This document shows positions 12,401 to 20,372 of a stretch of 64,000 nt of DNA, one piece after another (within the stretch, counting starts at the first letter, position 1; every line of letters begins with the position of its first letter). Source of the stretch: Tribonema minus (Eukaryota > Sar > Xanthophyceae > Tribonematales > Tribonemataceae). The stretch spans positions 124,001-188,000 of the forward strand of contig JAFCMP010000026.1 in assembly GCA_017506865.1 (NCBI GenBank), in the 5' to 3' direction. A model generated the notes under the pieces. It was not told the origin of the DNA. It searched no databases and saw only the letters and a list, made by a program, of their open reading frames with translations. Both the position numbers and the translations under genes were made by a program.

Positions 12401-15400
12401 ACTCAGCAGCAGCAGCGCTCCGCAGCAGTGCTGCACGCAGCGGCACTCCGCAGCAATGCTCAGCAGCAGCGCTCGAATAGTGGCGCTATGCAGCATTGCT
12501 CAACAGCAGCAGCGCCCCGCAGCAGCGCTCTGCAGCAGCGCCCAACAGCAGCGCACTGCGCCAGCACCCAGCAGCAGCGGTCGCCGTGTGCGCCTCTCCA
12601 TGGCTGGCGTTATAGGTAGGATTAGGGTGAGGTTTAGGTGCTCAGTAAATGATAACGGCCTCAGGGGTGCGCGCACGGTCATCGTCGCGATGCTGCTCTA
12701 CGAATGAGGACTGTAGAGCAGCGAGCCGCACTCGTACCTTGACACAAAGTAAGGTACAGTGCAGATAATATCGCGGCGCTCTGTTGGTGTTGAAGGCCTG
12801 CCAGAGACCACCGTGCCGTTCCTGCCCCCCTCAAACTTCAACCCTGGCTATGCAACTTCAACTCTGCCTGCGCCTGGAACGCCTGCCCTCTCGTGCACGT
12901 GCAGATACTGCTGGGCGTGAGCTACCTGCACAACAACGGCATCATGCACTGCGACATCAAGGGCGCGAACGTCCTGGTCACGGAGCAGGTGATGCTCAGT
13001 GCCGCTGCGATGCACTTTCTCACATGTTGAAGTATGTACAAAAATCAGGGTCTCGGCATACGCATTTTGAGCCCGAAGGCAAGTACAAACTATTCAATTC
13101 AGACGTATGTATACTAGACTTGTGACGTACTCTGGAGAACGCACTTTGGAATACATTGCGCACGTCCAGTGTAGCAAGTAAAATTTCATCATGTGCTTCA
13201 GAGCACATGTCCTGGCCCAAAGTACTGCTGCATGCACTGCAACATCAGGAGCGCCGCTAAGCTCGTCACGGAGCAGGTGATGCTCCGCATGCTGTGCACA
13301 GTGCTCAGCACAATACAGCTGTAACTCACCCGCCCTGATTGTGCGTCGGCCGCCGCAGGAAACGCTGTGCTGCGCCGATCATTTGGGTCGGAAGTGGGTG
13401 AGGGTTGAGGCGGCGGGGAGTTCCGCCGCATGAGCCCTGCCTCTTGGCTTCCAAAAACCTAGCTGCTGCGGGGCTTGCGCACGCAGAACTTTGTGAGGAG
13501 AGTGCGCACTTTGTACCACGACCCTGACCCTGCTTGAATTCTGATTTTGGCGACTGCTGCCTGGCAATTGCTACGTCCGTGCGCAGGGCATTGCGAAGCT
13601 GGCCGACTTCGGGTGCTCCAAGCAGCTGCAGGGCATGCGCACGCAGAGCTTTGAGGAGAGCGCGCACGGCATACGCGGCAGCGTCATGTGGATGGCACCG
13701 GAGGTCATCAAGCAGACGCGCCACGGCCGCAGCGCGGTGCGTACATGCGCAGCAATGTAGGGTGTACCTCGAAGCACGTGAATGGTCATCACAGCTACTT
13801 GGAGATGTCTACGGACGCTTGATGCTCGAAGCGCCTACTGCTTGAGGCACAGTGTACATACATTCACAATACTTCTGTGCATTATACATCAAACAGACAC
13901 GCCACGGCCGCAGTGTGTACATGCGCTGCTAAACCTAACCCTAATAAACGCATGCGTGGATGAACACGGTTAACTTTGATCCTAGCCCTAATATACGTAT
14001 GCGTAGGGTGAACGCAGTTGGCTTTGAAGTATATGAACATACGGCAACCCTGACCTTGGTGCGCTATGGTCATATACATATTATATACATGTATATATAT
14101 GAACATATATATATATATATGACCATACATATATATGACCATATATATATATATTTGGTCATATATACATATATATGGTCATATATATATGTGCACGTCA
14201 TGTTCAGGCACGCTGAATACGGCGCGATCATGATAGGGATGGGGACGACGCTTCATATACATGTATGCTGTCTGCATACTTGTATGCGATCCTTATACAT
14301 ACATGCTATATTGACCTTTGATTTTTCACTGGACGTGTGGAGCACCGGCGCGACCATGTAGAGATGGGGACTGCGCACTGCTCGTGGCCGGCATTCACTC
14401 GTACATGTATGCAAGTTCAATATTGAAGTTTGTGTATTCATCCAAATCTCTGGCGTACCAACTGAGCTACATCTCTGGCGCATCGACTGCGCTGATAGCC
14501 CTCTCATCACTTGTTCAGTAATGTCGTCCTTTCTGACAGTTTTTTGGCCGTTATTGTGCAGGACGTGTGGAGCGCCGGCGCGACCATGATAGAGATGGGC
14601 ACAGCCCCACCGCCCGTGGCCGGCGTTCACCAACCTTCTCACTGTTAAAGTAAATCAGTACTTGGTAATAAGCTGGTACTTGTTGATCTTTCATACATGC
14701 GCAGGACGTGTGGAGCGCCGGCGCGACCATGATAGAGATGGGCACGGCCCACCGCCCGTGGCCTGCGTTCACCAACAACCTCGCCGCCATGTTCCACGTC
14801 GCGACGACGCGCGAGCCGCCGCCGCCGCCGGACGGCCTGAGCGCTGCTGCAAATGACTTCCTGGCCCGCTGCATGTGCATAGACCCGGTGAGAGCCGTCA
14901 CCAGGCGCTAAGCAGCACTGCCGGATGCCTTGATACCGTTACTATTGTCCATCAGCGGTAGTGTCAGGGTACCGTTTCATGTCGCCGGATCGCCGACTCT
15001 CCTCGGAAGTTTTCCTCGCGGAGTGAGCGGTTTGGCTGGTGCAAAAGTAGAGGAGTGATCATTTGTCAGATCCACAAAACACATTGCGGATTTACGTTTC
15101 ATTGCGTGGGGGCATAAGTTTCCCCAGGACTTGACAGAACCTCCCAGACCTTGCAAAGAAGCATCCAAGAGCAACCTGGTTTGTTGAACCCGTGCTTCCA
15201 AGAGCAACCTGCGACAGATCCCGAGCTCATCCTAGACCACCAGGAATGCCCTATATTCTTACAGGTGGGAAGCGGCTCATCTGCTGTGCCTGCCTTCCTC
15301 ATCACTACCCTCCTGATCACCACAGCCAGCGCCTCACCTGCTGATCTGACGGCTGTGGAAAGTGATGAAGCTGCTCAACCTCAACATGAGCTGAATTGTG

Positions 15401-17959
15401 CGCTGTCAAAACCCGCAACATGAGCTGAATTGTGTGCTGTCAATACCTATTTTTTGGCTTCTGTGGTGAATCCTGCAACAGACATGAGACAATGGCTACA
15501 GGATTGAAGTGCAGTACATACTTCTTCAGAAGAAAGAAGTGGGCAGCAAGTGGTGAACAATGCAGATTGTCACCCACCTTTCTGATCATCAAACAGCCAG
15601 CGCCTTTCCTGCTGATCTGACTCTGGTGACTCTTCTCTCAGGATGAGCGGTGGAAAGCGGCGCAGCTGCTGGAGCACCCCTTCCTGGAAGGTGCAGCACT
15701 AGAGCTCGAGGGCACCGGCTCCTGCGGGTTGGGCGAGGGGCAAGCCGGGGGACCCCCTGGCGTCGGTCACGTCGCAGGCAGTCGCACGAGGGCCTACAAG
15801 GTACGTAGGTGATTGAGGATTTGAAGTTGTTTGTTGTGATGCACTTGGCTGGTTGGGGGGTTTTGGGGGGTCGAATGTGTCCCAATTCAGGGCACCGGCT
15901 CCTTCTACGGCTCAGGCGAGGGGCAAGCGGGGGGCCCTCCTGGCGTCGGCCACGTCGCGGGCAGTCGCACGAGGGCCTACAAGGTACGTAGGTATTGCGC
16001 AATTGAAGACGTCTGCTGTGATGAAATTGGCAGCTGGGGGGTTGAACGTCCCGCGGTGAGTTTTACTGCGTGTAATGCAGGGGGCACGGTCATACAATCC
16101 CTGGAAGTTGGCAAAGACGAAGTGCTGGGGGAATAGCTGGTGAGAGGGGCAAGCGCGGGGGGGCGATAGCAGAATGTGGGTTGTAGGTATATGCACACTT
16201 GGAGTTTGGTTGTTGTGAATCCACTTGGGAGGTTGACTGTGCTGCTGTGAAAGATGGGGAGCAAGAGCGCCACCTATGCACACAATGCAGAAAGGACAGC
16301 AGGCACAGTAACACCGTTTACTGCTGTCATAACCTGTCATCGCACAGCGCGCTGACCTGCTGCTCCTGCTGGGCGCCGCAACAGGTGTAGCCGTACCAAA
16401 AAGAGCTCACGCAGCCCAACGCACCCCACGCCATAACCTTGCACTCGTCAGTAGCAACATAACCAGGGGAAGGCACGGTTCACGTCCAGGACGGATCAAG
16501 AACGGTTCACGGTTCAAAATCAGAACCGAACTGAAGTGATCCGTTGTTTGCGTGATCCGATCTGAACCGAACCGTCGTCAAACACGGTGTGAGTTGATCT
16601 GATCCGTGTTCGTCTCTCTGCTCCTTTCAAGCTGAGCCAAGTTGAGTTGATCCGTGATGGGCGGGGGGAACCGCTACTTTTCAGGGTTGTATGTGTGTAT
16701 CTGATTGCGCACAAAGCCAGTGAATCACTACACTGCCCGGAGATGGCTGACACAGAGGCAGGCGCTGTAAATCCCGCGGCGACTCAGCTCCTTAAGTGTC
16801 CAACGGTGAGTCAGCTCCTATGAGCAATAGTGGCGGCTCAGACACGCAAACCGCTGGCACGCTGCAATTACAGGAGGCAGTGCCTGCACGATAAGGCAAG
16901 CCGCAGCAGCGGCCGTGCCAGCCTGCGTTTCTCCTGTTTACCCAACTTCATGTCCCAACTTCAAATTTGATGTTAACCTCCCAACTTCAACTTTGATGTC
17001 ATACCAGATCCAACTTAAATACCGTATACAGTGCGCAAATATGTACTTCCTGAAGACTCGGTACGAACAGCGCATGTACGAACTATTGCAAAAGTGGTCA
17101 ATGAAGAACACTTGAGTTGAACCGAACTTGAACCGAACCGTGAACCATCTTGGTGAGGTGATATGAACCGTGATGCCGTCTGAGTTGAATTAGAACCAAA
17201 CCGTGAATCTGGGGGCTGAGCTGTGAACCGAACCGATCCACAAGGCGGTCTTGGCCCCATGAACCGATTTGATCCACATCCAAAATCATGAACTGTGCTG
17301 TCCCCTGATTATAACCCGTCATCGCATCGCGCGCTGATGCTGCTTCTGCTGAGCACTACAACAGGTGACCAGCACGCTCTTCTAAGCACCATTCTTCCAT
17401 TTATCACTTTGTTGTTTTCTCAAAGATCTCACTCGCGTCCCCTTGGGACCCACACCCCGTCAACGACGGCGTCACCACACAAGTGCGCTGAGCTGCTGCT
17501 CTTGCTGAGCACTGTGACAGGTGACGCGCTCGCCGCGCCGCGTGGAGATGCTTCAAACGGAGCTCACGTAGTCCAGCGCGCTCTCCTGAGCATCACCCTT
17601 GCACTCATCACTTCAGCACCATTCCCAAAATCCAATCCACTTCTCAAGACCTAACACATGACACATCGCACAGAGCCTGAGAGCTGCAGCTGCTGCTGAG
17701 CACTGCCACATGTCATTCTGAGCACCATCCATGCGCTTACCACTTTGTTGTCTTCACAAGAACTTTAGACCAGAGACCTACACACCCCGTCATGACGGCA
17801 CCGCAACACAAGTGTGCTGAGAGCTGCTGCTTCTGCTGAGCACTGCAACAGGTCACGCGCTCGCCGCGCCGCGCGGAGCTGCAGCACGCCCTCGGCGAAA
17901 CCGTTCCCGCATCATCGGCGACATCGGAGCTCGACCTGACGCAGTCGGCTGTCTTCTGA
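476..17959 (+). CDS. MAP3K (ANP/NPK1-like) protein kinase, 5' partial
   Basis: This is a Ser/Thr kinase of the MEKK/ANP/NPK1 class, which in plants phosphorylates MAP2Ks at the top of a MAPK cascade in the cytoplasm. Exons: 476-653, 2769-2936, 3829-4476, 5767-6062, 6656-6925, 7119-7364, 8385-8586, 9621-9725, 10884-11078, 12905-12988, 13587-13736, 14705-14887, 15642-15800, 17852-17959 (TGA). Reading phase agrees at all 13 junctions, giving about 997 residues. The first 7 exons encode a Gly/Ala/Ser-rich N-terminal region of about 670 residues; the kinase domain follows and then a short tail. The first exon starts with one extra base after a pyrimidine-rich acceptor, so the true start is probably upstream of the window. 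An in-frame ATG at 432 lies in that pyrimidine tract and is less likely. The exon at 8385 ends with a GC donor (GCGAGT). Family assignment is firm; exon edges in the low-complexity N-terminus are less certain. Confidence 0.9.
840..2065 (+). repeat. Five donor-side ghosts of MAP3K exon 1
   Basis: Degenerate copies of the last about 90 bases of the 476-653 exon, with donor and intron start, recur near 855-970, 1150-1225, 1450-1560, 1716-1800 and 1972-2060, roughly 270-320 bp apart. Shared marks are GGCAGCTTCAACGCACC, TTCAACTTGTGGAAGGTG and the intronic TTTGTTTCTGGAAGCA. Frames are broken in several. Confidence 0.85.
2290..2570 (+). repeat. Two acceptor-side ghosts of MAP3K exon 2
   Basis: The start of the 2769 exon (CAGAACAAGAAGCCCGGCGG) is repeated at about 2291 and again at about 2491, both followed by proline-codon-rich sequence that decays. 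A CCCTAA run lies between them at 2457-2490. Confidence 0.8.
3255..3520 (+). repeat. Two donor-side ghosts of MAP3K exon 2
   Basis: The end of exon 2769-2936 (CTGCACTGCGGCACG to the CAGCAG end) recurs at about 3268-3325 and 3449-3505, each with altered sequence after the exon end. A TTAGGG run sits just before, at 3124-3147. Confidence 0.8.
3829..4476 (+). other. MAP3K N-terminal exon with five NPFAS motifs
   Basis: This is the largest exon of the MAP3K (216 codons, phase 0 at both ends). After a CAG run coding polyglutamine it holds five NPFAS motifs spaced by poly-Gly, poly-Ser and poly-Ala linkers, then an acidic Ser-rich end. NPF tripeptides are the known ligand of EH domains in endocytic adaptors. 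An EH-mediated role is inference, because the repeats could simply reflect low-complexity expansion. The exon ends at a good GTGAGT donor. Confidence 0.85.
4585..4640 (+). repeat. Donor-side ghost of MAP3K exon 3
   Basis: The stretch around CACAAGGCCAAAGGAGTGAG repeats the end of the 3829-4476 exon (CACAAGGCCAAGGGCGTGAG) plus its donor. It is followed by a TTAGGG-like run, as is the real exon. Confidence 0.8.
4640..5766 (+). other. MAP3K intron 3, no gene seen
   Basis: This intron holds degenerate TTAGGG runs near 4650 and 4697. It also has a repeated phrase ATGGAAGCTGGAGCCT (about 5441 and 5642) that looks like a small local duplication. I see no convincing coding exon in it; the minus-strand open frames are by-products of GC bias. 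Confidence 0.5.
6333..6480 (+). repeat. Dispersed repeat Y, plus copy
   Basis: This stretch matches the reverse complement of about 23385-23540. Shared blocks include GCTATGCTAGC, TACCAGCTAGT, AAGAAGTGATGCA and CCTGTTCCCCTTG, in the same order. A short acceptor-side ghost of the 6656 exon (CATCATCGCTCAGGAGCCAC) lies just before it at about 6301-6325. Confidence 0.7.
7440..7900 (+). repeat. Three donor-side ghosts of MAP3K exon 6
   Basis: The end of the 7119-7364 exon (GATGGGGCGGGGGCGCGA through CTGAG and GTATGTAT) recurs at 7446-7498 and 7650-7705, with a shorter remnant near 7868-7900. The intronic text after the donor (TCCTATACCTACC) is copied too, so the duplicated unit spans the exon/intron border. 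Confidence 0.88.
8202..8265 (+). repeat. Acceptor-side ghost of MAP3K exon 7
   Basis: CGAAGAGGTGCGCGGCG and CCGGCGCGTCGGCCGGCGG repeat the first 60 bases of the 8385 exon, including the preceding TGTGCAG acceptor. The copy then breaks off. Confidence 0.88.
8765..9095 (+). repeat. Three donor-side ghosts of MAP3K exon 7
   Basis: The end of exon 8385-8586 (GGCATCCGATGGAAGCGGGG, GAGCAG, then GCGAGTCC) recurs at about 8769-8805, 8890-8922 and 9056-9092. Two of the copies keep the non-canonical GCGAGT donor, and one reads GCAAGG. Confidence 0.85.
9174..9264 (+). repeat. Interstitial TTAGGG run
   Basis: Three to four consecutive TTAGGG units at 9175-9194 and degenerate units to 9264 lie inside MAP3K intron 7, on the sense strand. 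They match the vertebrate/algal-type telomere repeat but sit far from any chromosome end visible here. Confidence 0.85.
9350..9595 (+). repeat. Three acceptor-side ghosts of the MAP3K P-loop exon
   Basis: The glycine-loop start of the 9621 exon (GGCGAGGGCTCATTTGGCAA) is repeated, decayed, at about 9356, 9443 and 9534. Each copy is preceded by a C-rich tract and followed by CTCCTAATGCTGATG. Only the 9621 copy runs on into the lysine-bearing part of the domain. Confidence 0.92.
9726..10190 (+). repeat. Four donor-side ghosts of the P-loop exon
   Basis: The last about 45 bases of exon 9621-9725 (CATCAAGCAGATTAGCCT, then GGGACGCAGTCTGAGGTA) recur at about 9768-9795, 9890-9930, 10011-10057 and 10144-10185. 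CCCTAA or TTAGGG runs are interleaved between copies. Confidence 0.92.
10645..10700 (+). repeat. Acceptor-side ghost of MAP3K exon 9
   Basis: GCGGAGAAGCTGGAGGCGGA repeats the first bases of the 10884 exon and runs about 40 bp before diverging. A further weak trace (CAGGCGGATCAATCG) lies near 10591. Confidence 0.85.
11138..12330 (+). repeat. Donor-side ghosts of MAP3K exon 9, one split by a transposon
   Basis: Four copies of the end of exon 10884-11078 are visible. The first (11140-11175, AGCATTGCGATAATACCATG) is interrupted by the hAT-like element at 11176. The next resumes at 12045-12103 (ATGCTGTCGCGCTTCGGCGT to TACCAG). Others are at about 12167-12218 and 12272-12331. Each is followed by TTAGGG-like sequence, as the real exon is. 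Confidence 0.92.
11176..12044. mobile_element. Non-autonomous hAT-like DNA transposon 1 (869 bp)
   Basis: The ends are inverted repeats: CAGACATTGCCGATTT on the left and AAATCAGCAAAGTCTG on the right. The flanking 8-bp target duplication is ATGCCGTT (11168-11175) and ATGCTGTC (12045-12052), 6 of 8 matching. The subterminal parts are rich in ACTCGG/CCGAGT words in opposite orientations. No transposase ORF is present. An 8-bp duplication with CAG-starting ends fits the hAT superfamily. Confidence 0.8.
12395..12600 (+). repeat. CAGCAGCGCTC-type degenerate repeat
   Basis: About fifteen imperfect repeats of a GCAGCAGCGCTC-like word fill this part of MAP3K intron 9. Reading frames here are poly-Ala/Gln/Arg by-products, not exons. 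Confidence 0.7.
13222..13292 (+). repeat. Donor-side ghost of the catalytic-loop exon
   Basis: CATGCACTGCAACATCAGGA to GTCACGGAGCAGGTGATGCTC mirrors the end of exon 12905-12988 with its donor and following intron bases. The ghost also has a Cys codon at the HRD position, so the Arg-to-Cys change predates this duplication or was copied with it. Confidence 0.88.
13466..13925 (+). repeat. Ghosts either side of the DFG exon
   Basis: Upstream, 13470-13512 repeats an internal piece (GCGCACGCAGAACTTTG) of the 13587-13736 exon. Downstream, 13887-13922 repeats its end (CAGACACGCCACGGCCGCAG) followed by GTGTACATGCG in place of the real donor text. Confidence 0.8.
14059..14195. repeat. AT-rich CATATATATG palindrome cluster
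   Basis: About 130 bp of alternating ATAT blocks punctuated by GGTCATATA and TGACCATATA words, which are reverse complements of each other. The block can fold into several nested hairpins and stands out from the GC-rich surroundings of MAP3K intron 11. Confidence 0.8.
14225..14640 (+). repeat. Acceptor-side ghosts of MAP3K exon 12
   Basis: GGACGTGTGGAGCACCGGCG at 14331 and GGACGTGTGGAGCGCCGGCG at 14561 repeat the start of the 14705 exon for about 70 bp each. The second keeps a good TGTGCAG acceptor. A weaker trace (ATGATAGGGATGGGGACG) is at 14229. None has a donor. Confidence 0.9.
15891..15983 (+). other. Phase-compatible duplicate of MAP3K exon 13
   Basis: This is a copy of the last 31 codons of the 15642-15800 exon, from GGCACCGGCTCC to GCCTACAAG with the same GTACGTAG donor. 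It has its own CAG acceptor, is 93 nt long and is open, so it could be spliced in after the 15642 exon without shifting frame. Whether it is used is unknown; I left it out of the main model. Confidence 0.7.
16355..17720 (+). repeat. Acceptor-side ghosts of the last MAP3K exon
   Basis: The pattern GAGCTGCTGCTTCTGCTGAG, CACT, CAACAG that precedes the 17852 exon recurs near 16360, 17338, 17491 and 17688. The 17491 copy continues into GTGACGCGCTCGCCGCGCCG, the start of the exon itself. Confidence 0.82.
16464..17307. mobile_element. Non-autonomous hAT-like DNA transposon 2 (844 bp)
   Basis: The left end CAGGGGAAGGCACGGTTCAC pairs with the right end, whose reverse complement is CAGGGGACAGCACAGTTCAT. 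The 8-bp flanks are AACATAAC (16456-16463) and ATTATAAC (17308-17315), 6 of 8 matching. Both subterminal regions are packed with GAACCG/CGGTTC words. CAGGG ends plus 8-bp duplications are typical of hAT elements. I see no transposase frame, and the element lies in the last MAP3K intron. Confidence 0.85.
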
Positions 17960-17960
17960 G

Positions 17961-18440
17961 CAGCAGTGGCGGCGGTGGCGGCGGCAGAGGCGGGCGCTGC
18001 GGAGGCAGCGGCGGCAGCAGCGGCGGCGGCGGCAGCAGCGGCGGCAGCAGCGGAGGCAGCGGCGGCGGCGGCAGCAACGGCAGTAGTGGCTGCAGCAGCA
18101 GCTGCAGCAGCGGCTGCTGCGGCCGCAGCAGCGGCGGCAGCGGCAGCAACAGCGGCGGTGGGTACTGCAGCAGCTGCGGCAGCAGCAGCGGCAGCAGCGG
18201 CGGCGCTTCACGAGGAGCTCCATGTCTGCACGTATCTGCGCCTGCGGCCAGAAGCACAGTGCGCACCGCCTAATGAGCAACTGCGACAGCAGTGCTGAGC
18301 AGTTGGCGAGTGTTCCTGTCGTCGAGCTAAGCCTCGGTTGGCTGTCTGCAAAGCAGCATACAGCAGCAGAGCAGTGCCGAAGCGGTCGATGAATGTGCCA
18401 GCTGTCAAGCTTTGCAGCGGTCGGCTGTCTATAAAGCAGC
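17961..18440 (+). repeat. GCAGCG trinucleotide tract and post-stop ghosts
   Basis: From 17961 to 18210 a (GCN)n tract follows the MAP3K stop codon and reads as poly-Ala in one frame. At about 18337 and 18417 the phrase around the stop (CGGTTGGCTGTCT, CGGTCGGCTGTCT; the gene has CAGTCGGCTGTCT) is copied again. The duplication habit therefore extends into the 3' untranslated region. Confidence 0.7.
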
Positions 18441-20372
18441 AAGCAGTAGCAACAGCACCAGCAACACCAGCAGCAGCAGCACTTTTCAGGAGCATGCTCA
18501 GCTGCCACCTCCCGTACAAAAGCGGCCGTACAGCAGCAGCCAACGCGCACAGCTGAGTCGCAGCGAACGGGACGAACGCACCTCCTCCCGTGTCAATGCC
18601 CGGCACTTAAGTGGAACGGCCAGCAATCTGCAAGTTGAAATCAGCAAATGTTTGCATGGAGTTCGCAACCTCGCCTCTGCAACTTGAAGTCAGCCAGGTG
18701 TGAAGTTAACAGGTGCCGCAGCGAGCCGGTACGCTGCAGGAACAAGTAAGCCTATCGGAGACTCGCCACAGCACGCGGCGCTGAGCTGCGGAGGCATGCA
18801 CACGCCTGAGCACTGACACGGCACACGAACAGGCAGCTGTTGCACCGCAGCAGCCCCCCAAAGAACTCTTCAAGCCACTTCCAGGGTTGGTGGGCTCAAG
18901 TGCGTGAGCCAGTGCTGCGGCTGCAGCAGCAGCAGCAGCGGCAGCGCTGCCCACGAGGCCGCCAAATGTGCACCACAGGCAGAGTGCGCACAACTTTGCC
19001 AGTGCCGCGAGTGCCTGCAGCGTTGCCCATAGACACAGCAGGACGGTGCGCGCCCGCGCACACTGCGTCGTTTGAAGTTCAAGTTGAAGTTTTCTGAGAC
19101 TGAGCGTTGCAGCTGTCGTATTTCTCCACGCACCTCCATTTTCATCATTCCCAATGTTTGAGCAAGGACTGTGTATAGAGACTGTGAACAGGGCCCACAC
19201 TAGGCCGAGTAATACTTCAGCACCTCAACTGTGCTACAGCACGAGTCATCTGGGTTGATGGCTGCAAATTATGTGTGCGCGTAATACATTTGCAGCATGG
19301 TGGCCCAAGGGCACCGATATCGATGTATACGTGCGCATGGAAGCTGGTCGACCGTTGCTTGCTGCTTGTGCCGATGCTTGCAAATGTGACAGTGCTGTTT
19401 GCGTACAAATTTCACAATGTGCAAGCGGATCCGCTTCATACTCTGTGCTTTAAGGCCGTCAATACCACCAACCCTGTGTCAATCCTCCAAGGGCCATCAT
19501 AACATCAATACCCGTCTTAGGTTTTGCATGGAAGACGTGTGCTCATGGCACGTGAGCACAAGTTTTCATCTGGTCTTCCAATAGCAGATACTTGGAAGTG
19601 CAATGGCACACAAGGACTCAATGCCAATGCCATGCCACCATAGATCTAGTCAGCTCACACGCGAATGCAACGGAACAGCACGACACATGTACCCATGCCT
19701 GGCACAACCGCAGTTGCTTCTCACCACTCTGATTTGAATATCATGGGCTGCAATGCGACGACTTCTAGGCACGCAAGGGGGGGGGGGGGGGGGCATTGGT
19801 TGCCCCTCTCGTCATGTGTGTGGTGGGCCATTTGAATGGCTGCCCCCCGGATGAACTCCTTATGTAAGGTCCATGAATAAAGTGAGGCTCGTGTGCCTGA
19901 ACATGAACACTGCGCGCAATCGCTGCGCGCCAGCAAGCGAGGCACTGTGTGCGCTGTCGCTGCCGCTGTGTATCCCCGATGATGTGATGTCCTCTTTTCC
20001 CGCGCCGAATGAACTTCCTTGAACTGTTCAGGCCATGTATGCATACACATTTATACACTAAAGCTGATGGATCTGCTGCTGCTGCTGCCGCCGCCGCTGC
20101 TGCTGCTGCTGCTCTTGCTCTTGCAGCCTCTACTGTAGTTCTCCCTGCCAACACACTTCCGACCTCCAAGCTGCCTCTCAGAGGGCGTCGCTAGCACTCT
20201 GACACTCTGTACGGAGCACACCTAATGCTAGGGCAGAGAAGCAATGGCCCCGCATATAGAAGGCGAGCGCGACCGTATTGCCTCTCGCCCTATGTGAGCA
20301 CCGCTGCGCAGCACAACAGGCCCGGGCCTGCGAAAAGCCGCATTTTGCAAATGCGTTTTCCCGCTCTGTGCA
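18441..20372. other. Convergent intergenic region between MAP3K and PP2C
   Basis: No gene is recognisable here. It contains 3' untranslated sequence of both convergent genes, a run of about 18 G at 19778-19795 and a GCTGCTGCC tract at 20064-20127. Scattered CAGCAG repeats occur at 18440-18485 and 18920-18945. Confidence 0.6.

Larger units (their letters stand above)
9621..15800 (+). other. MAP3K protein kinase domain
   Basis: The domain begins at the end of the 8385 exon ([10 protein letters not shown]) and runs through exons 9621 to 15642. In order it shows the glycine loop IGEGSFGKV, the ATP-anchoring lysine in FAIKQ, EYVPGGS in the hinge region, the catalytic loop [17 protein letters not shown] with the DFG metal-binding Asp, [19 protein letters not shown] and LLEHPFL. 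These match ANP/NPK1-type MAP3Ks closely. One deviation: the HRD arginine is Cys (codon TGC at 12950-12952), while the catalytic Asp, Lys and Asn are kept. Activity is therefore likely, but activation-loop coupling through HRD-Arg would be altered. Confidence 0.92.

Noticed and set aside
14059-14195. Replication origin or promoter
   Set aside because: The AT-rich palindromes sit within an intron and have no supporting signal beyond composition.
17966-18298. Poly-alanine ORF after the MAP3K stop
   Set aside because: A trinucleotide tract open in several frames; no splice or domain evidence.
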